From Halobacteriovorax sp. (GTDB lineage Bacteria > Bdellovibrionota > Bacteriovoracia > Bacteriovoracales > Bacteriovoracaceae): DNA of 64,000 nt. Positions 7,716 through 18,029 of this stretch are shown in pieces (position 1 is the first letter of the stretch; each line of letters starts with the position of its first letter). The position numbers were made by a program, and so were the translations under genes. The DNA lies in NCBI GenBank assembly GCA_020048985.1, contig JAIFLR010000076.1:23903-87902 (forward strand), read 5' to 3'. Below the pieces are notes generated by a model. It was not told where the DNA came from and ran no database searches. It worked only from the letters and a program-made list of their open reading frames with translations.

Positions 7716-8039
7716 TTATTTTGCGATGGGGTAACCGTTTTCAATCCACAGGTCCATTCCAGCATCATGAACACAAACTAGATTTGTAAAACCCAATTGA
7801 TTCAAAGTCTCAAAAGCCGATTTGGCCCGTCCACCACGCTTGCAGTGAATGTAAATGGTGGAGAATTTTTTAAGCTCTTCTGAGCGCTGGCCTAGGACAT
7901 CGAGGGGAATATTGAGGGCGTGAGGAACGTGAGCCTCGGCGAATTCCTCGGGACGTCTGACGTCTAATATCAATTCGTTAGCTGCTAATTTATCGTGGAG
8001 GGCAAAGAAGTCCGTAAGAGTTAAGTGTGTATTTGACAT
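7716..8039 (-). CDS. Rhodanese-like domain protein
   Basis: Single-domain rhodanese of 107 residues, a cytosolic sulfur carrier or persulfide transferase of the GlpE/PspE type but without a signal peptide. Family marks are LILDVRRPEEFAEAHVPHALNIPL and the active loop HCKRGGRA with catalytic Cys66, then GFTNLVCVHDAGMDLWIENGYPI. AGGAG before the ATG supports the start. The physiological acceptor is unknown. It converges on the secreted Cys-rich gene with no spacer. Confidence 0.88.
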   Translation of the reverse strand: MSNTHLTLTDFFALHDKLAANELILDVRRPEEFAEAHVPHALNIPLDVLGQRSEELKKFSTIYIHCKRGGRAKSAFETLNQLGFTNLVCVHDAGMDLWIENGYPIAK

Positions 8040-8113
8040 GTTCAGTCTCCTAAAAGGTTTTACCTAACATTTCATATCAAAAATACCGATAAAGTCCAAG
8101 GAGATTAAGACTG

Positions 8114-9907
8114 ATGGTCTATACGCTTTTCCTTGTTATTGCAGTTCTATACAACATGAAAAAGTTTTCTAAAGAGAGAACTGTCTTTCTTGATTCACTC
8201 ATCAAAGCAACAAATACTCAGCACCGTGAAATGATTCTTAGTCATACTTTTCATATTTTTATTTTCGAAGCGTTCTTAGGTTTTATTGTCTCCCATCTGA
8301 TTTCTGAAGGGGCTTTTGTTATAGGTCTTTTGGGTCTGGGTGGTATCTATGTTGTTCTCTTGGGCTTTGGGCTTTTTCTTTATCAATATTTTTTAAAATT
8401 TATTGAGAAATCAACTGGGCTTAATCTCCGGCAATCATTTAATCAGCATATTATTAAAGAATTACGTGTGAGTTTTGCACTTATTCTTCTACCAATATTG
8501 CTATATTCGGTCCTCAACTGGACATTCCAGAATGAAAATCCGAATGAAGCTAGTGGGACGAGTTTCTGGCTTCTGGAAATTTTAACTAATATTATCTTTG
8601 TGTCCGTATTAACTATATCTTGCACAGTGATTATTATGCTGAGACTTTTGCCCAACCGCGAAGTCACAGAGCCCGAATATCTTGAATTGATCAATCACCG
8701 CTTAAACCAAATAGGAATGCCTAATCTAAGGGTTAAATGGATTGAAACAGATATCAAAAACGCTTTTGTTGTTGGGATTAAGTTACTTCGTTTTTCAAAT
8801 CAGACGATGTTTATCGGCAGAAACCTTCGAACCATGTTAACCATGGAAGAGTTTGATGCTGTGATCGCCCACGAACTTTCCCACTTGGCCAACAGGCATA
8901 TCCACAAACGTGTTATTGAACTTCTGAAAAACTTCATCTCCGCTCTCATGGGCGCTGGTCTCCTCATGCTATTTACCCTGAGCTTTTTTCACCTCTACTT
9001 TGGTGAGGACATGGGCCTCTATGAAAAACCAGTTGCAATCGTTTGTGTGATGATGTGTATGAGCTGGCTTTTTTTTAATTATTCTCTATTTTTTGATACA
9101 ATACGATCCCATGAATATGAAGCTGATGCTTTCGCTGTTATTAACTTAGGGGCGAGTTTCTCTGCCCTTAAGTCTGCCCTTGTAAAATTAACTGAAACTG
9201 AAGAGATGCCTGAATACCTGAAATCAAAAACAAAACAGCAAAAAAAGAGAAGTCGGTTCTCGAAGATTTTCAGCACTCACCCGGAATTATCCGAACGTAT
9301 AAGTTCTTTGGAACATAAAATAGAAATGGGGCTTCCCTTCAACTATTACCTCTCAACACCTCAGAAAATTCGCTCCTCCCTTAGGTTTTGCATGCAGTGG
9401 AAGGTTTCTGTTCCAATGGCCTTTGGGTTTGTCCTTTTTTCTATTTGGACGACTCTTGCCATCAGAGACGGTGGGCGCCTGGTGAGTTTTATTAACGAGC
9501 AAAGTCCTCAAGCGGTATTAGAGAATGATTTTATTGCTAAAAATATTAATTCAAAGCCTTTCCTGATTGGGAAGAGTCTTATGTATTACATTGTGCAAAG
9601 ACAAGATCCGGGCTTGATTGATTTTTATATTGATAAAGGTGCTGACCCAGGAAGAACACTGATCTATTTATCTGAGACGAAAAACTTTGATTTGTTTCGA
9701 GGCTATTATCCTACGCTGGCGCAGAATCTCTCCCATGATGAGTACTACTTGATTCTATTGAAGAGTGCAGACGTTAATTTTACTGAAGGCTACCGCTACC
9801 TGGTGAATTCATCGAGATTTGATTCACTTAATCCTGACTATAAAGCCGAGCTGGCAAGAAACCACAAGCCAACGACAGACAGACGTCCAGCATCTACTCC
9901 TAAATAA
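8114..9907 (+). CDS. M48 family membrane metalloprotease
   Basis: 597-residue zinc protease related to HtpX/Ste24. Membrane helices occupy about residues 1-15, 45-65, 70-95, 118-135, 155-178, 270-295 and 305-325. The zinc motif HELSH is at 253-257, and the third ligand is probably E334 in SHEYEADAF. After the protease domain comes another membrane segment (about 412-430) and a C-terminal tail with an ankyrin-like stretch (FYIDKGADPGRTLIYLSE), which is unusual for the family. AAGGAG lies 10 bases before the ATG. Likely role is quality control of membrane proteins; substrates are unknown. Confidence 0.88.
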   Translation: MVYTLFLVIAVLYNMKKFSKERTVFLDSLIKATNTQHREMILSHTFHIFIFEAFLGFIVSHLISEGAFVIGLLGLGGIYVVLLGFGLFLYQYFLKFIEKSTGLNLRQSFNQHIIKELRVSFALILLPILLYSVLNWTFQNENPNEASGTSFWLLEILTNIIFVSVLTISCTVIIMLRLLPNREVTEPEYLELINHRLNQIGMPNLRVKWIETDIKNAFVVGIKLLRFSNQTMFIGRNLRTMLTMEEFDAVIAHELSHLANRHIHKRVIELLKNFISALMGAGLLMLFTLSFFHLYFGEDMGLYEKPVAIVCVMMCMSWLFFNYSLFFDTIRSHEYEADAFAVINLGASFSALKSALVKLTETEEMPEYLKSKTKQQKKRSRFSKIFSTHPELSERISSLEHKIEMGLPFNYYLSTPQKIRSSLRFCMQWKVSVPMAFGFVLFSIWTTLAIRDGGRLVSFINEQSPQAVLENDFIAKNINSKPFLIGKSLMYYIVQRQDPGLIDFYIDKGADPGRTLIYLSETKNFDLFRGYYPTLAQNLSHDEYYLILLKSADVNFTEGYRYLVNSSRFDSLNPDYKAELARNHKPTTDRRPASTPK

Positions 9908-9936
9908 AGTTTTAAAAAAAAGAAAAAAAGGGAGTT

Positions 9937-10449
9937 TTATTTCCAGTCTACGATATAGGCGGAATCTATTTTCATGCCGGTGCCGGTTGGATTTGTCAGT
10001 TGTGCTTTGACCGAAGAACCTTTATCCATAGGGAAAACCATACTTTCAAGATCTCTGGTATTTGAAATAATTACTAAGCCACTGCTTGATTCACATTTCT
10101 CAAAGGCCAGCTCTTTTACACTTGTCGAAGATCGGTACGAACAACTGAATTCATAATCACCATTGCTAAACAAGTTGTAGTAGATCTTAACTTTCTTGCC
10201 AGTGGCATTGCCTTCTTGGGCGACTAGATTACTCGGGAGTTTAAACCAAGCACTCTCTTGAAGTTCATAAGTTTTAATAGGGGAGAGTGTTTCATTGATT
10301 TGAAGAGTCAGCGCTGAGGGCAATTCTTGTTCTTGTCCTTGCGTGCTGCCGCCGATGGTTTCTGGGTCGTTGATCTTTTTCCCGCAACTGAAGGCCAACG
10401 CCAAACTCATTAGGGGACAAAGTCTTTTTTTAAGTATCGAGAGCATCAT
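9937..10449 (-). CDS. Hypothetical lipoprotein (170 aa)
   Basis: Not recognised. It begins with a short basic start and a hydrophobic segment ending in ALAFSC-GKK, a plausible lipobox, so it is probably a lipid-anchored periplasmic protein. The rest is predicted beta-rich with two further cysteines (FSCSYR, EKCESS). AAGG six bases before the ATG at 10449 favours it over the in-frame ATG at 10455. It converges on the M48 gene across 29 bp of A-rich DNA. Confidence 0.7.
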   Translation of the reverse strand: MMLSILKKRLCPLMSLALAFSCGKKINDPETIGGSTQGQEQELPSALTLQINETLSPIKTYELQESAWFKLPSNLVAQEGNATGKKVKIYYNLFSNGDYEFSCSYRSSTSVKELAFEKCESSSGLVIISNTRDLESMVFPMDKGSSVKAQLTNPTGTGMKIDSAYIVDWK

Positions 10450-10757
10450 TCCCATCCTTGAGACATGCCTAGTTAAAGTGTATCGTGAATACAGATCGGT
10501 CGTTTCTAAGGTGAACTTTAAGATTTCAAGCTACTGATTTTGTTAGTTGGTGAGGAATTTTTTGCGGTATGGCCCATGGAGTTAAAAGGGTGCTAGGGGC
10601 AGTGGTAAATCGGGTACTTCTGCTATGACTCGAACCTCAGAAGTCGGGATTTATTTTTTGGTAAACCTTGACACTCGCGACTCAGACATTACATTGTGAG
10701 TGCAAAAAACAAGTTCACTTATTGCGTAGCATGATTTTTATACCCTCAGGAGGATCT
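10450..10757 (+). other. Intergenic region upstream of groES
   Basis: About 308 bp without a gene. It holds an inverted repeat (ACTTCTG at about 10616, CAGAAGT at about 10639), the groES promoter at 10668-10695 and a 55-base leader. No CIRCE-type repeat and no small reading frame worth calling were seen. Confidence 0.6.
10668..10695 (+). promoter_or_regulatory. Promoter of groESL
   Basis: TTGACA (10668-10673), 16-base spacer, TACATT (10690-10695): near-consensus vegetative promoter. Expected start is near 10702, leaving a leader of about 55 bases. The sequence does not look like a heat-shock sigma promoter. Confidence 0.75.
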
Positions 10758-11045
10758 ATGACCGTTAAACCACTTCAAGACCGAGTTCTTATTAAAAGAG
10801 TCCAGGAAGAAACTAAAACTGCTGGCGGGATCATCATCCCTGATAACCACAAAGAAAAACCAGCTCAAGGTGAAGTTATTGCTGTTGGTAGCGGTTACCG
10901 TTTACAAGACGGTTCTGTGAAAGCTCTTGATGTTAAAAAAGGTGATAAAGTTCTTTTCGGAAAATATTCTGGAACAGAAGTCAAAGTTGGAGCTGATAGT
11001 TTGCTCATCATGAAAGAAGACGAAATCCTCGGGATTCTTCAATAA
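10758..11045 (+). CDS. groES: Co-chaperonin GroES
   Basis: Forms the seven-membered lid of the GroEL folding chamber in the cytosol. At 95 residues it is of normal length, with [25 protein letters not shown] (family start, mobile loop), GEVIAVGSG and [24 protein letters not shown] four bases before the ATG gives a strong start; an earlier in-frame ATG at 10668 overlaps the promoter and is wrong. groEL follows after 33 bp. Confidence 0.97.
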   Translation: MTVKPLQDRVLIKRVQEETKTAGGIIIPDNHKEKPAQGEVIAVGSGYRLQDGSVKALDVKKGDKVLFGKYSGTEVKVGADSLLIMKEDEILGILQ

Positions 11046-11066
11046 CTTAAATCATTCATTCCTTAA

Positions 11067-12734
<1,668 letters not shown>

Positions 12735-12761
12735 TTTTTGCCTATCGCAAATATGACTCCA

Positions 12762-12792
12762 AAGGGCACCCTAGTGGTGCCCTTTTTTTTTG
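12762..12792 (+). terminator. Intrinsic terminator of groESL
   Basis: AAGGGCACC, loop CTAGT, GGTGCCCTT followed by a run of T: strong terminator 28 bases after the groEL stop. Confidence 0.9.
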
Positions 12793-12951
12793 CCTTCGGA
12801 TCTCAACAAGTTACCTTTTGTCCCTGACAACTCCAGTCTTTTAGTAAATAGGCCAATTTAGCCACACATAGACTTTGGCACAAACCGTGCAATCATATCA
12901 ATCATGGAAGACGGGTATGGATGCCCGACTTGCAATGCCAAGGAGACAGGC

Positions 12952-13254
12952 ATGCCTTTATTAATAGCAGCATTATTAATGACCTCCTTTTCTTTTGCCA
13001 CAATGACTGTGGGAAAAGTGGATTGCCCAGTGCAATTTGAGGGGAGAGTTGAAGACTTCATTAAGGGCGTCGGCACAAGCAGTGCATTCGCCACTCAAAC
13101 TGTTGTCTTTAAAACTCTCTCGGCTTTGAAGGGTGAAGTTGGTGATCAGGTTGCAGTTGAAGTGTTAGAGCATGGGCCATTTGAGCTTGAGCGCGGTGAA
13201 GATTACCACGTGCAACTTAGAGAAGGTCGCGTCTGTTGGATAGAAAAAATATAA
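12952..13254 (+). CDS. Hypothetical secreted protein (100 aa)
   Basis: Not recognised. The start is the ATG at 12952 with AAGGAG seven bases upstream; an in-frame ATG 48 bases earlier would bury the signal peptide (MPLLIAALLMTSFSFA). The mature part resembles a small beta-barrel domain with two cysteines (KVDCPVQF, RVCWIE). The motif FKTLSALKGEVGDQVAVEVLEHGPFELERGEDYHVQL is similar in style to secreted domains that open many predator proteins, but I cannot name a family. A matrixin-like protease follows 28 bp later. Confidence 0.7.
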   Translation: MPLLIAALLMTSFSFATMTVGKVDCPVQFEGRVEDFIKGVGTSSAFATQTVVFKTLSALKGEVGDQVAVEVLEHGPFELERGEDYHVQLREGRVCWIEKI

Positions 13255-13282
13255 ACGCCTTTGTCTTTCAGGATGAAAAACT

Positions 13283-14026
13283 ATGTGGCTTAAATGGATT
13301 GTTCTATTTTCACTGACGTCATCTGCTTGGGCTTTTCGCTTAACCTCTGATTTTACAAATGGATTTTACTGGTCCACGCTTCCTATCAATATCACTGTCA
13401 TAGAAAATGATCCGGCCCGAAAGTCGATGATGGAAGATTTGGCCCAAGCTGTAATTGATGAATGGCAAACGAGCTCCGGGTTATCTCTTTGGGACTACAC
13501 AGGATCAGGAACTAAAAATATCATTCGCTGGTCGACTAACTTTGCCGCCGAGACCCGTATGGATCCAGAGTCTACTCTCGCTGTTGCCATCCGTTATACC
13601 TCGGGCCCTTATTTTGCCCGAACAGAAATCGTGATTAATGGCGGGCATTCACTCAATCAAAACCAAGCGCATTTAAGAACGACTCTTACTCACGAACTTG
13701 GCCACACAATGGGGCTAGATCACTCTGACGTGTGGCAAGCAGTGATGGCACCAACTCTTCAGACTATGTACATGGGTCTTCATAGGGATGATGTCGAGGG
13801 TGTACAGGCAGCGCACGCAGAAATGGAACATCGCCAGGTCACCGGGTATGTTTCCCCATTATCCTACGAAACTGAGGAAACTCAGAACCAGCCACTGAGC
13901 TGTGGAACGGTTGGCCCGGTCACGGTGACTTCCGGAGTAAATGTGAATAGCTTTTTGTCACTCGCTGGCGGAATCCTGATCAGTTTTATCAGGAACATCG
14001 TAAAGTGGTTCAAGTCACGCATGTAA
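13283..14026 (+). CDS. Secreted matrixin-like metalloprotease (M10)
   Basis: 247-residue exported zinc protease. It has a signal peptide (MWLKWIVLFSLTSSAWA), a catalytic domain to about residue 185 with HELGHTMGLDH at 137-147 (three His ligands, E138 catalytic) and the Met-turn near VMAP (M155), and a linker. The C-terminal segment at about 220-245 (FLSLAGGILISFIRNIVKWFK) is hydrophobic then basic, and could anchor the enzyme in a membrane. There is no propeptide Cys switch. AGGA precedes the ATG. Substrates are unknown; a prey-digestion or surface-remodelling role is inference. Confidence 0.85.
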   Translation: MWLKWIVLFSLTSSAWAFRLTSDFTNGFYWSTLPINITVIENDPARKSMMEDLAQAVIDEWQTSSGLSLWDYTGSGTKNIIRWSTNFAAETRMDPESTLAVAIRYTSGPYFARTEIVINGGHSLNQNQAHLRTTLTHELGHTMGLDHSDVWQAVMAPTLQTMYMGLHRDDVEGVQAAHAEMEHRQVTGYVSPLSYETEETQNQPLSCGTVGPVTVTSGVNVNSFLSLAGGILISFIRNIVKWFKSRM

Positions 14027-14042
14027 ACTCCGATCAGGAGTT

Positions 14043-14513
14043 ATGAAAAATGTTGAAGCAACCTCACCCTTTATTTTTTACCTCTCACTTGAAGATTCAC
14101 TTCCAAAGTCTTTTTATACTTTTGATAAACATCTTAAGGAACTAGGTTTTATCCTGGTCCCGGTGAAAATCGATCAGCTTCAGATGCTGGTGGCTTCAAG
14201 CGAACAAGAACAAGTGATCGTTCTTTGCTCAGTTACAAATGTGCGAGAATATAAACTCTACAACGAAAAAGTTCGTGGTTTTTTGAAATATATTTTGAAA
14301 TCCAAACGACTAACGTTCATGCATTGTTCAAGTTTTTCTAAGTTAAATGACCAAAGATATTTTCTCATCCAGAAAAATTATTACTTCTTAAGATATCCAT
14401 TGAACGCAAAACAACTTTCTTACAAAATCAGCAAGTATCATTCTCTGAAAAAAGAGCAGCATACAGTCTGGCCAGGTGGAAGAAGAGCGACTCTTGGGAC
14501 AGGGACCGTATGA
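14043..14513 (+). CDS. Hypothetical protein (156 aa)
   Basis: Not recognised. Cytosolic, no signal peptide or membrane segment. The alternation of beta strands and helices (FIFYLSLEDS, LGFILVPVKI, QVIVLCSV, LTFMHCSSFSKL, YYFLRYPLNAKQLSYKI) resembles a receiver-like Rossmann fold without the usual phospho-acceptor Asp, and the YPLNAKQL part echoes the K-P region of receivers. CAGGAG gives the start. It overlaps the next gene by 4 bp (ATGA), so translation is coupled. Confidence 0.7.
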   Translation: MKNVEATSPFIFYLSLEDSLPKSFYTFDKHLKELGFILVPVKIDQLQMLVASSEQEQVIVLCSVTNVREYKLYNEKVRGFLKYILKSKRLTFMHCSSFSKLNDQRYFLIQKNYYFLRYPLNAKQLSYKISKYHSLKKEQHTVWPGGRRATLGTGTV

Positions 14514-14998
14514 AAAGTCGCAATGATGAGATGACTCAAAGAGTGTTGATGCTGCTTAAAATTGATGCCAATAATCTTTTTAACAGGATCAAAAGTCGTA
14601 AATCTGAGTACCTTGAGATTTTTGCCCTCAGAAGAACTCGAGAGCATTTTCCTATGATTTTCGATAATCGCTATGAAGATACGTCACTGGAAAATCTCGT
14701 TAGCTGCAGTACCGAATTGATTACAACGCTGGACCAGTTCTATACACCAGTGGAAGAAATGAAATGGTATCTTTTTAAGACTGAAGATATGCCAAATACA
14801 GTGGAAGATTTTATCGATAGAAAAATTCGAAAAATGGAAAGGCTACTGGCCACACTCAATCTCTATCTTGATGCAGAACTGGGCATTCAAAATGATGAGC
14901 CAACCACGATTGATCAACCATTATTTATCGATCAGGCCGAGCCGGTTGAGAATCTCTTTTCAACAGAACTCGAAGATGATAATTCTCAAGATACATGA
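14510..14998 (+). CDS. Hypothetical protein (162 aa)
   Basis: Not recognised. Predicted mostly helical and acidic at its C-terminus (DDNSQDT). There are no membrane segments. It overlaps both neighbours by 4 bp (ATGA at each end), tying it to the receiver-like protein upstream and the methyltransferase downstream. AGGGA precedes the ATG. A partner or adaptor of the upstream protein is a reasonable guess only. Confidence 0.7.
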   Translation: MKSRNDEMTQRVLMLLKIDANNLFNRIKSRKSEYLEIFALRRTREHFPMIFDNRYEDTSLENLVSCSTELITTLDQFYTPVEEMKWYLFKTEDMPNTVEDFIDRKIRKMERLLATLNLYLDAELGIQNDEPTTIDQPLFIDQAEPVENLFSTELEDDNSQDT

Positions 14999-15663
14999 AA
15001 ATATTATTTATTCTTTTGTTTACCCTCACCGCTCATGCCAGAGATCCAATTTCTGGTAGTCGCTTCCAGCAACTCTCTGGTGTAAAGGTTTCACAAGATA
15101 CCAAAACCCAGTGGGATCAACAGTATTCCCGACCAACATTCATCTTTGGTAAATCTCCGGCCGAGTTTCTCGCAGAAAATTATCAATATATCCCTTTTGA
15201 AGGGACTGTTTTAGATATGGGAATGGGGGAAGGCAGAAATGCTGTGTTCCTCGCACAAAAAGGCTACAAGGTGACCGGCGTGGACCTGAGTTCCGTGGCG
15301 GTTAAAAAGTCATATCTTTTAGCACAGGAATTCGGAGTTAAGATCAAGGGCGTAGTGGCTTCCTTGAAGGATTATAAAATCACCCCGGGAACATTTGACG
15401 CAATCATCTGTTTCTACTGGGTGGACCGCTCGATGGTGGAGAAAATCAAAACCTGGCTAAAACCAGGAGGAGTTTTGATTTATGAAGCTTTTACTACGCG
15501 GGAGCGAGACCGTGATCCGGGTAAACGTGCCGACCCCTTGAACGATAACTACCTTCGAGAGCAAGAACTTGTGAAACTCTTTCCTGGCATGCGGATATTG
15601 AAGTATCAGGAGCCTCTTCACGAGAAAGAGTTTCGCTCAAGTATTATTCTTATGAAAGAGTAA
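14995..15663 (+). CDS. Methyltransferase-fold protein with signal peptide
   Basis: 222-residue class I SAM-dependent methyltransferase domain: motif I VLDMGMGEGRNAVFLA at about 73-88, acidic strand VTGVDLSSVAV, then FDAIICFYWVDRS and LKPGGVLIYEAF, close to the TehB/UbiE style. Unusually it begins with MKILFILLFTLTAHA-RD, which looks like a true signal peptide with an AHA cleavage site. Since SAM is cytosolic, either the N-terminus stays uncleaved as an anchor or the protein has lost its catalytic role. The start overlaps the upstream stop (ATGA). No target can be named. Confidence 0.75.
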   Translation: MKILFILLFTLTAHARDPISGSRFQQLSGVKVSQDTKTQWDQQYSRPTFIFGKSPAEFLAENYQYIPFEGTVLDMGMGEGRNAVFLAQKGYKVTGVDLSSVAVKKSYLLAQEFGVKIKGVVASLKDYKITPGTFDAIICFYWVDRSMVEKIKTWLKPGGVLIYEAFTTRERDRDPGKRADPLNDNYLREQELVKLFPGMRILKYQEPLHEKEFRSSIILMKE

Positions 15664-15704
15664 TAGATCTTCCAAAAAAATCTCTCCGTGGCATAATAAA
15701 AGAT

Positions 15705-16403
15705 ATGCCTAACCTCTTAATAATCTTCATGATTCTCTTCACCGTCAATTCTGGTTGGTCTCAATCCAATGAAAAGAAAAACGATGAAGACGCTACCGTT
15801 TTTTCTGGTCGTATCTCTCGTTTGAATCCGGCGGCAAAACTCGCACGCATCAGAACAGATTTTGCTAATATCAAGTTTCTTAACCGAAAAGATCGCTTGG
15901 ATTTTTGGAATGAAACTTATCCGGATCGTAGATGTGTGGCATTAGTCGAAGGCCGCACCAATGATTATTTGCTACTTAGAATTCCTCAATACGATACGTG
16001 TATTTTAAAAGTTCATTTTTCAAGTGGTACATATTTGCATTTTGAAAGTCCAGATCTGGAGCAGACTGTAAAAGTGGCCAAGGAATTGGTTGAAATTCTC
16101 CTTAAGAAAAGACTCGCCATGAATGCCAAGAAGACAAGACATCAGCGGGAGCTTGATGGATATGTCGAAAAAGTAGATGTCGTTAATAAGCGCTACGAAA
16201 TATTGAGGCAAAAGCTTGAGATTGAATGGCAAAAAGAGCTTGCCGCAATTGAAGAAGACAAGTCTGTCTCTTTCACGGAATTTAAAAACTCTGAGGCAAG
16301 GGTAAATGAAATCGATACCAAAATTGAAACGTACAGAGTGGAAGACCATAATCTTAAACTAGATCGTTGGTCTCTTGATCCTGCGCTTTATATAAGAAAA
16401 TAA
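15705..16403 (+). CDS. Hypothetical secreted coiled-coil protein (232 aa)
   Basis: Not recognised. A signal peptide (MPNLLIIFMILFTVNSGWS) is followed by a small beta domain to about residue 120 and then charged helices, likely coiled coil at about 120-200 (LAMNAKKTRHQRELDGYVEKV onwards, EWQKELAAIEEDKS). CATAAT lies 7 bases before the ATG and no ribosome site is seen, so the mRNA may be leaderless. An ABC binding-protein gene follows 14 bp later. Confidence 0.7.
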   Translation: MPNLLIIFMILFTVNSGWSQSNEKKNDEDATVFSGRISRLNPAAKLARIRTDFANIKFLNRKDRLDFWNETYPDRRCVALVEGRTNDYLLLRIPQYDTCILKVHFSSGTYLHFESPDLEQTVKVAKELVEILLKKRLAMNAKKTRHQRELDGYVEKVDVVNKRYEILRQKLEIEWQKELAAIEEDKSVSFTEFKNSEARVNEIDTKIETYRVEDHNLKLDRWSLDPALYIRK

Positions 16404-16417
16404 TTCAAGGAGTTCAT

Positions 16418-18028
16418 ATGTTCTCAACAAGCAGGAAGCTTGTTCTTTTTATTTTAATTCTTGGTCTGGCAGCGTGCCAGGGGAAGAGTAAAAAATCCGG
16501 CAACACCATTTATATGAACATCGGTGGGGAACCAACAACCCTGAGCCCTCTCTCTTCTGTTGATGGCTATACACCTGCCGTGCACAGTTATATTTTTGAA
16601 GGTTTATTAGACCGAGATCTGGATACTTTTGAGTGGAAGCCGGGACTGGCCACAGAATGGAAAATTTCCGCTGATAAGCGCGCCTTTGATTTTAAACTGC
16701 GCGAAGGAGTTAAATTTCACGACGGCACCGAATTTACGGCAGAAGATGTTAAGTTTTCTTTTGACGTAATTTTTACAGATGATTATAAAGCTGTTCAGGC
16801 CCGCTCATACTACGAAGCGATTAAAGAAGTGCAGATCATTGATAAATATAATGTAAGATTTGTGCTCAAAGACGATTATTTTCAAAACTTCGAATACTGC
16901 GCTGGTTTAACGATCCTACCCAAGCACTTTTATACCAATCCCGAAAATAAAAAAGATTTTGGAAAAAAGCTAAGTGGAACTGGTCCTTACATGTTCACCA
17001 AGTATGACAAAGGTCAGAAGATTATTCTGGTTAAAAATCCAAACTGGTGGGGAAATACTGCTGAGACTGAGAAAGGTGCCCATACGATTCCTAAAGTCGT
17101 TCTGCGATTTTCCGGTGAGGAAAATGTATCTTTGGAACTTCTTAAAAAGGGCGATATCGATTTCCTGGGTTTAAGACCAGATGGTTTTGTTAAAAAAACG
17201 GTCGGTAAAATATGGGAAGAGAAAATTGTAAAAGTAAAAACGGAAAACAAAACGCCAAAAGGTTACAACTTTATTGGCTTCAATTTTAAGCATCCTGTCT
17301 TAAAAGATGTTCAGGTTCGTAAGGCCCTAAGCATGCTATTTAACCGTCCTCTTATGCAAGATAAGTTTGAATATAATCTATCTGATTCTGCAAGTGGACC
17401 AATCTACGTTCAGTCAGATTATGCTAATCATAGCGTGAAGCCAGTTACGTACGATCCTCAAGCTGCTCTGAAAATTCTAAAAGATGCTGGATGGAACGAT
17501 ACAGATAAAAATGGAGTCTTGGATAAAGTTATTGGCGGAAAGAAAACAAATCTTTCTTTCACTATTTTAGAGCCTACGCAAGAAATGATGAAGTATTTAA
17601 CTGTCTTTAAAGAAGATGCCTCCAAGTCTGGCGTTGAAATTAATATCAAAAACGTTGAATGGAACTCATTTATTAAACTTCTTGATGAGAGAAACTTTGA
17701 TGCTGTACGCCTGGCATGGGGAGGCGGAGGCGTTGATATAGACTTAAAACAAGTTTGGCATAGTTCTTCTATAAGTGGTGGCGGCTCAAACTTCATTGGT
17801 TATTCCAACAAAGAAGTAGACCGTATTATTGATCAATACCGAAAGATCTATGAAAAAGAAGCACGGATTCCACTGCTAAGAAAAGCTCATGAGATCATCG
17901 CTTCTGAGTACCCGTATATCTTCTTTTTTAATAATAAATACACTCTCTATGGACATACCAAGAGAATTAATAAACCCAAGGATACGTTTCAGTACGGTTT
18001 GGGCCAGCAATTTTGGACTATAAAATAG
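16418..18028 (+). CDS. Peptide ABC transporter substrate-binding lipoprotein (family 5)
   Basis: 536-residue periplasmic binding lipoprotein of the OppA/DppA family: lipobox LGLAAC (C20), then GGEPTTLSPLSSVDGYTPAVHSYIFEGLLD, the usual family opening, and the RKALSMLFNRPLM segment of the second lobe. It presents oligopeptides, possibly murein peptides, to the permeases. AAGGAG sits before the ATG. The next gene begins 1 bp after its stop. No ATP-binding subunit lies in the window, so the importer must borrow one from elsewhere. Confidence 0.92.
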   Translation: MFSTSRKLVLFILILGLAACQGKSKKSGNTIYMNIGGEPTTLSPLSSVDGYTPAVHSYIFEGLLDRDLDTFEWKPGLATEWKISADKRAFDFKLREGVKFHDGTEFTAEDVKFSFDVIFTDDYKAVQARSYYEAIKEVQIIDKYNVRFVLKDDYFQNFEYCAGLTILPKHFYTNPENKKDFGKKLSGTGPYMFTKYDKGQKIILVKNPNWWGNTAETEKGAHTIPKVVLRFSGEENVSLELLKKGDIDFLGLRPDGFVKKTVGKIWEEKIVKVKTENKTPKGYNFIGFNFKHPVLKDVQVRKALSMLFNRPLMQDKFEYNLSDSASGPIYVQSDYANHSVKPVTYDPQAALKILKDAGWNDTDKNGVLDKVIGGKKTNLSFTILEPTQEMMKYLTVFKEDASKSGVEINIKNVEWNSFIKLLDERNFDAVRLAWGGGGVDIDLKQVWHSSSISGGGSNFIGYSNKEVDRIIDQYRKIYEKEARIPLLRKAHEIIASEYPYIFFFNNKYTLYGHTKRINKPKDTFQYGLGQQFWTIK

Positions 18029-18029
18029 C

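Noticed and set aside
10600..10650. tRNA-like T-arm (GGTTCGAGTC on the minus strand)
   Set aside because: No acceptor or anticodon stems can be formed around it.
10621..10757. CIRCE or heat-shock sigma control of groESL
   Set aside because: ACACTC and GAGTGC elements are 21 bases apart, not the 9 of CIRCE, and the promoter fits the vegetative consensus.
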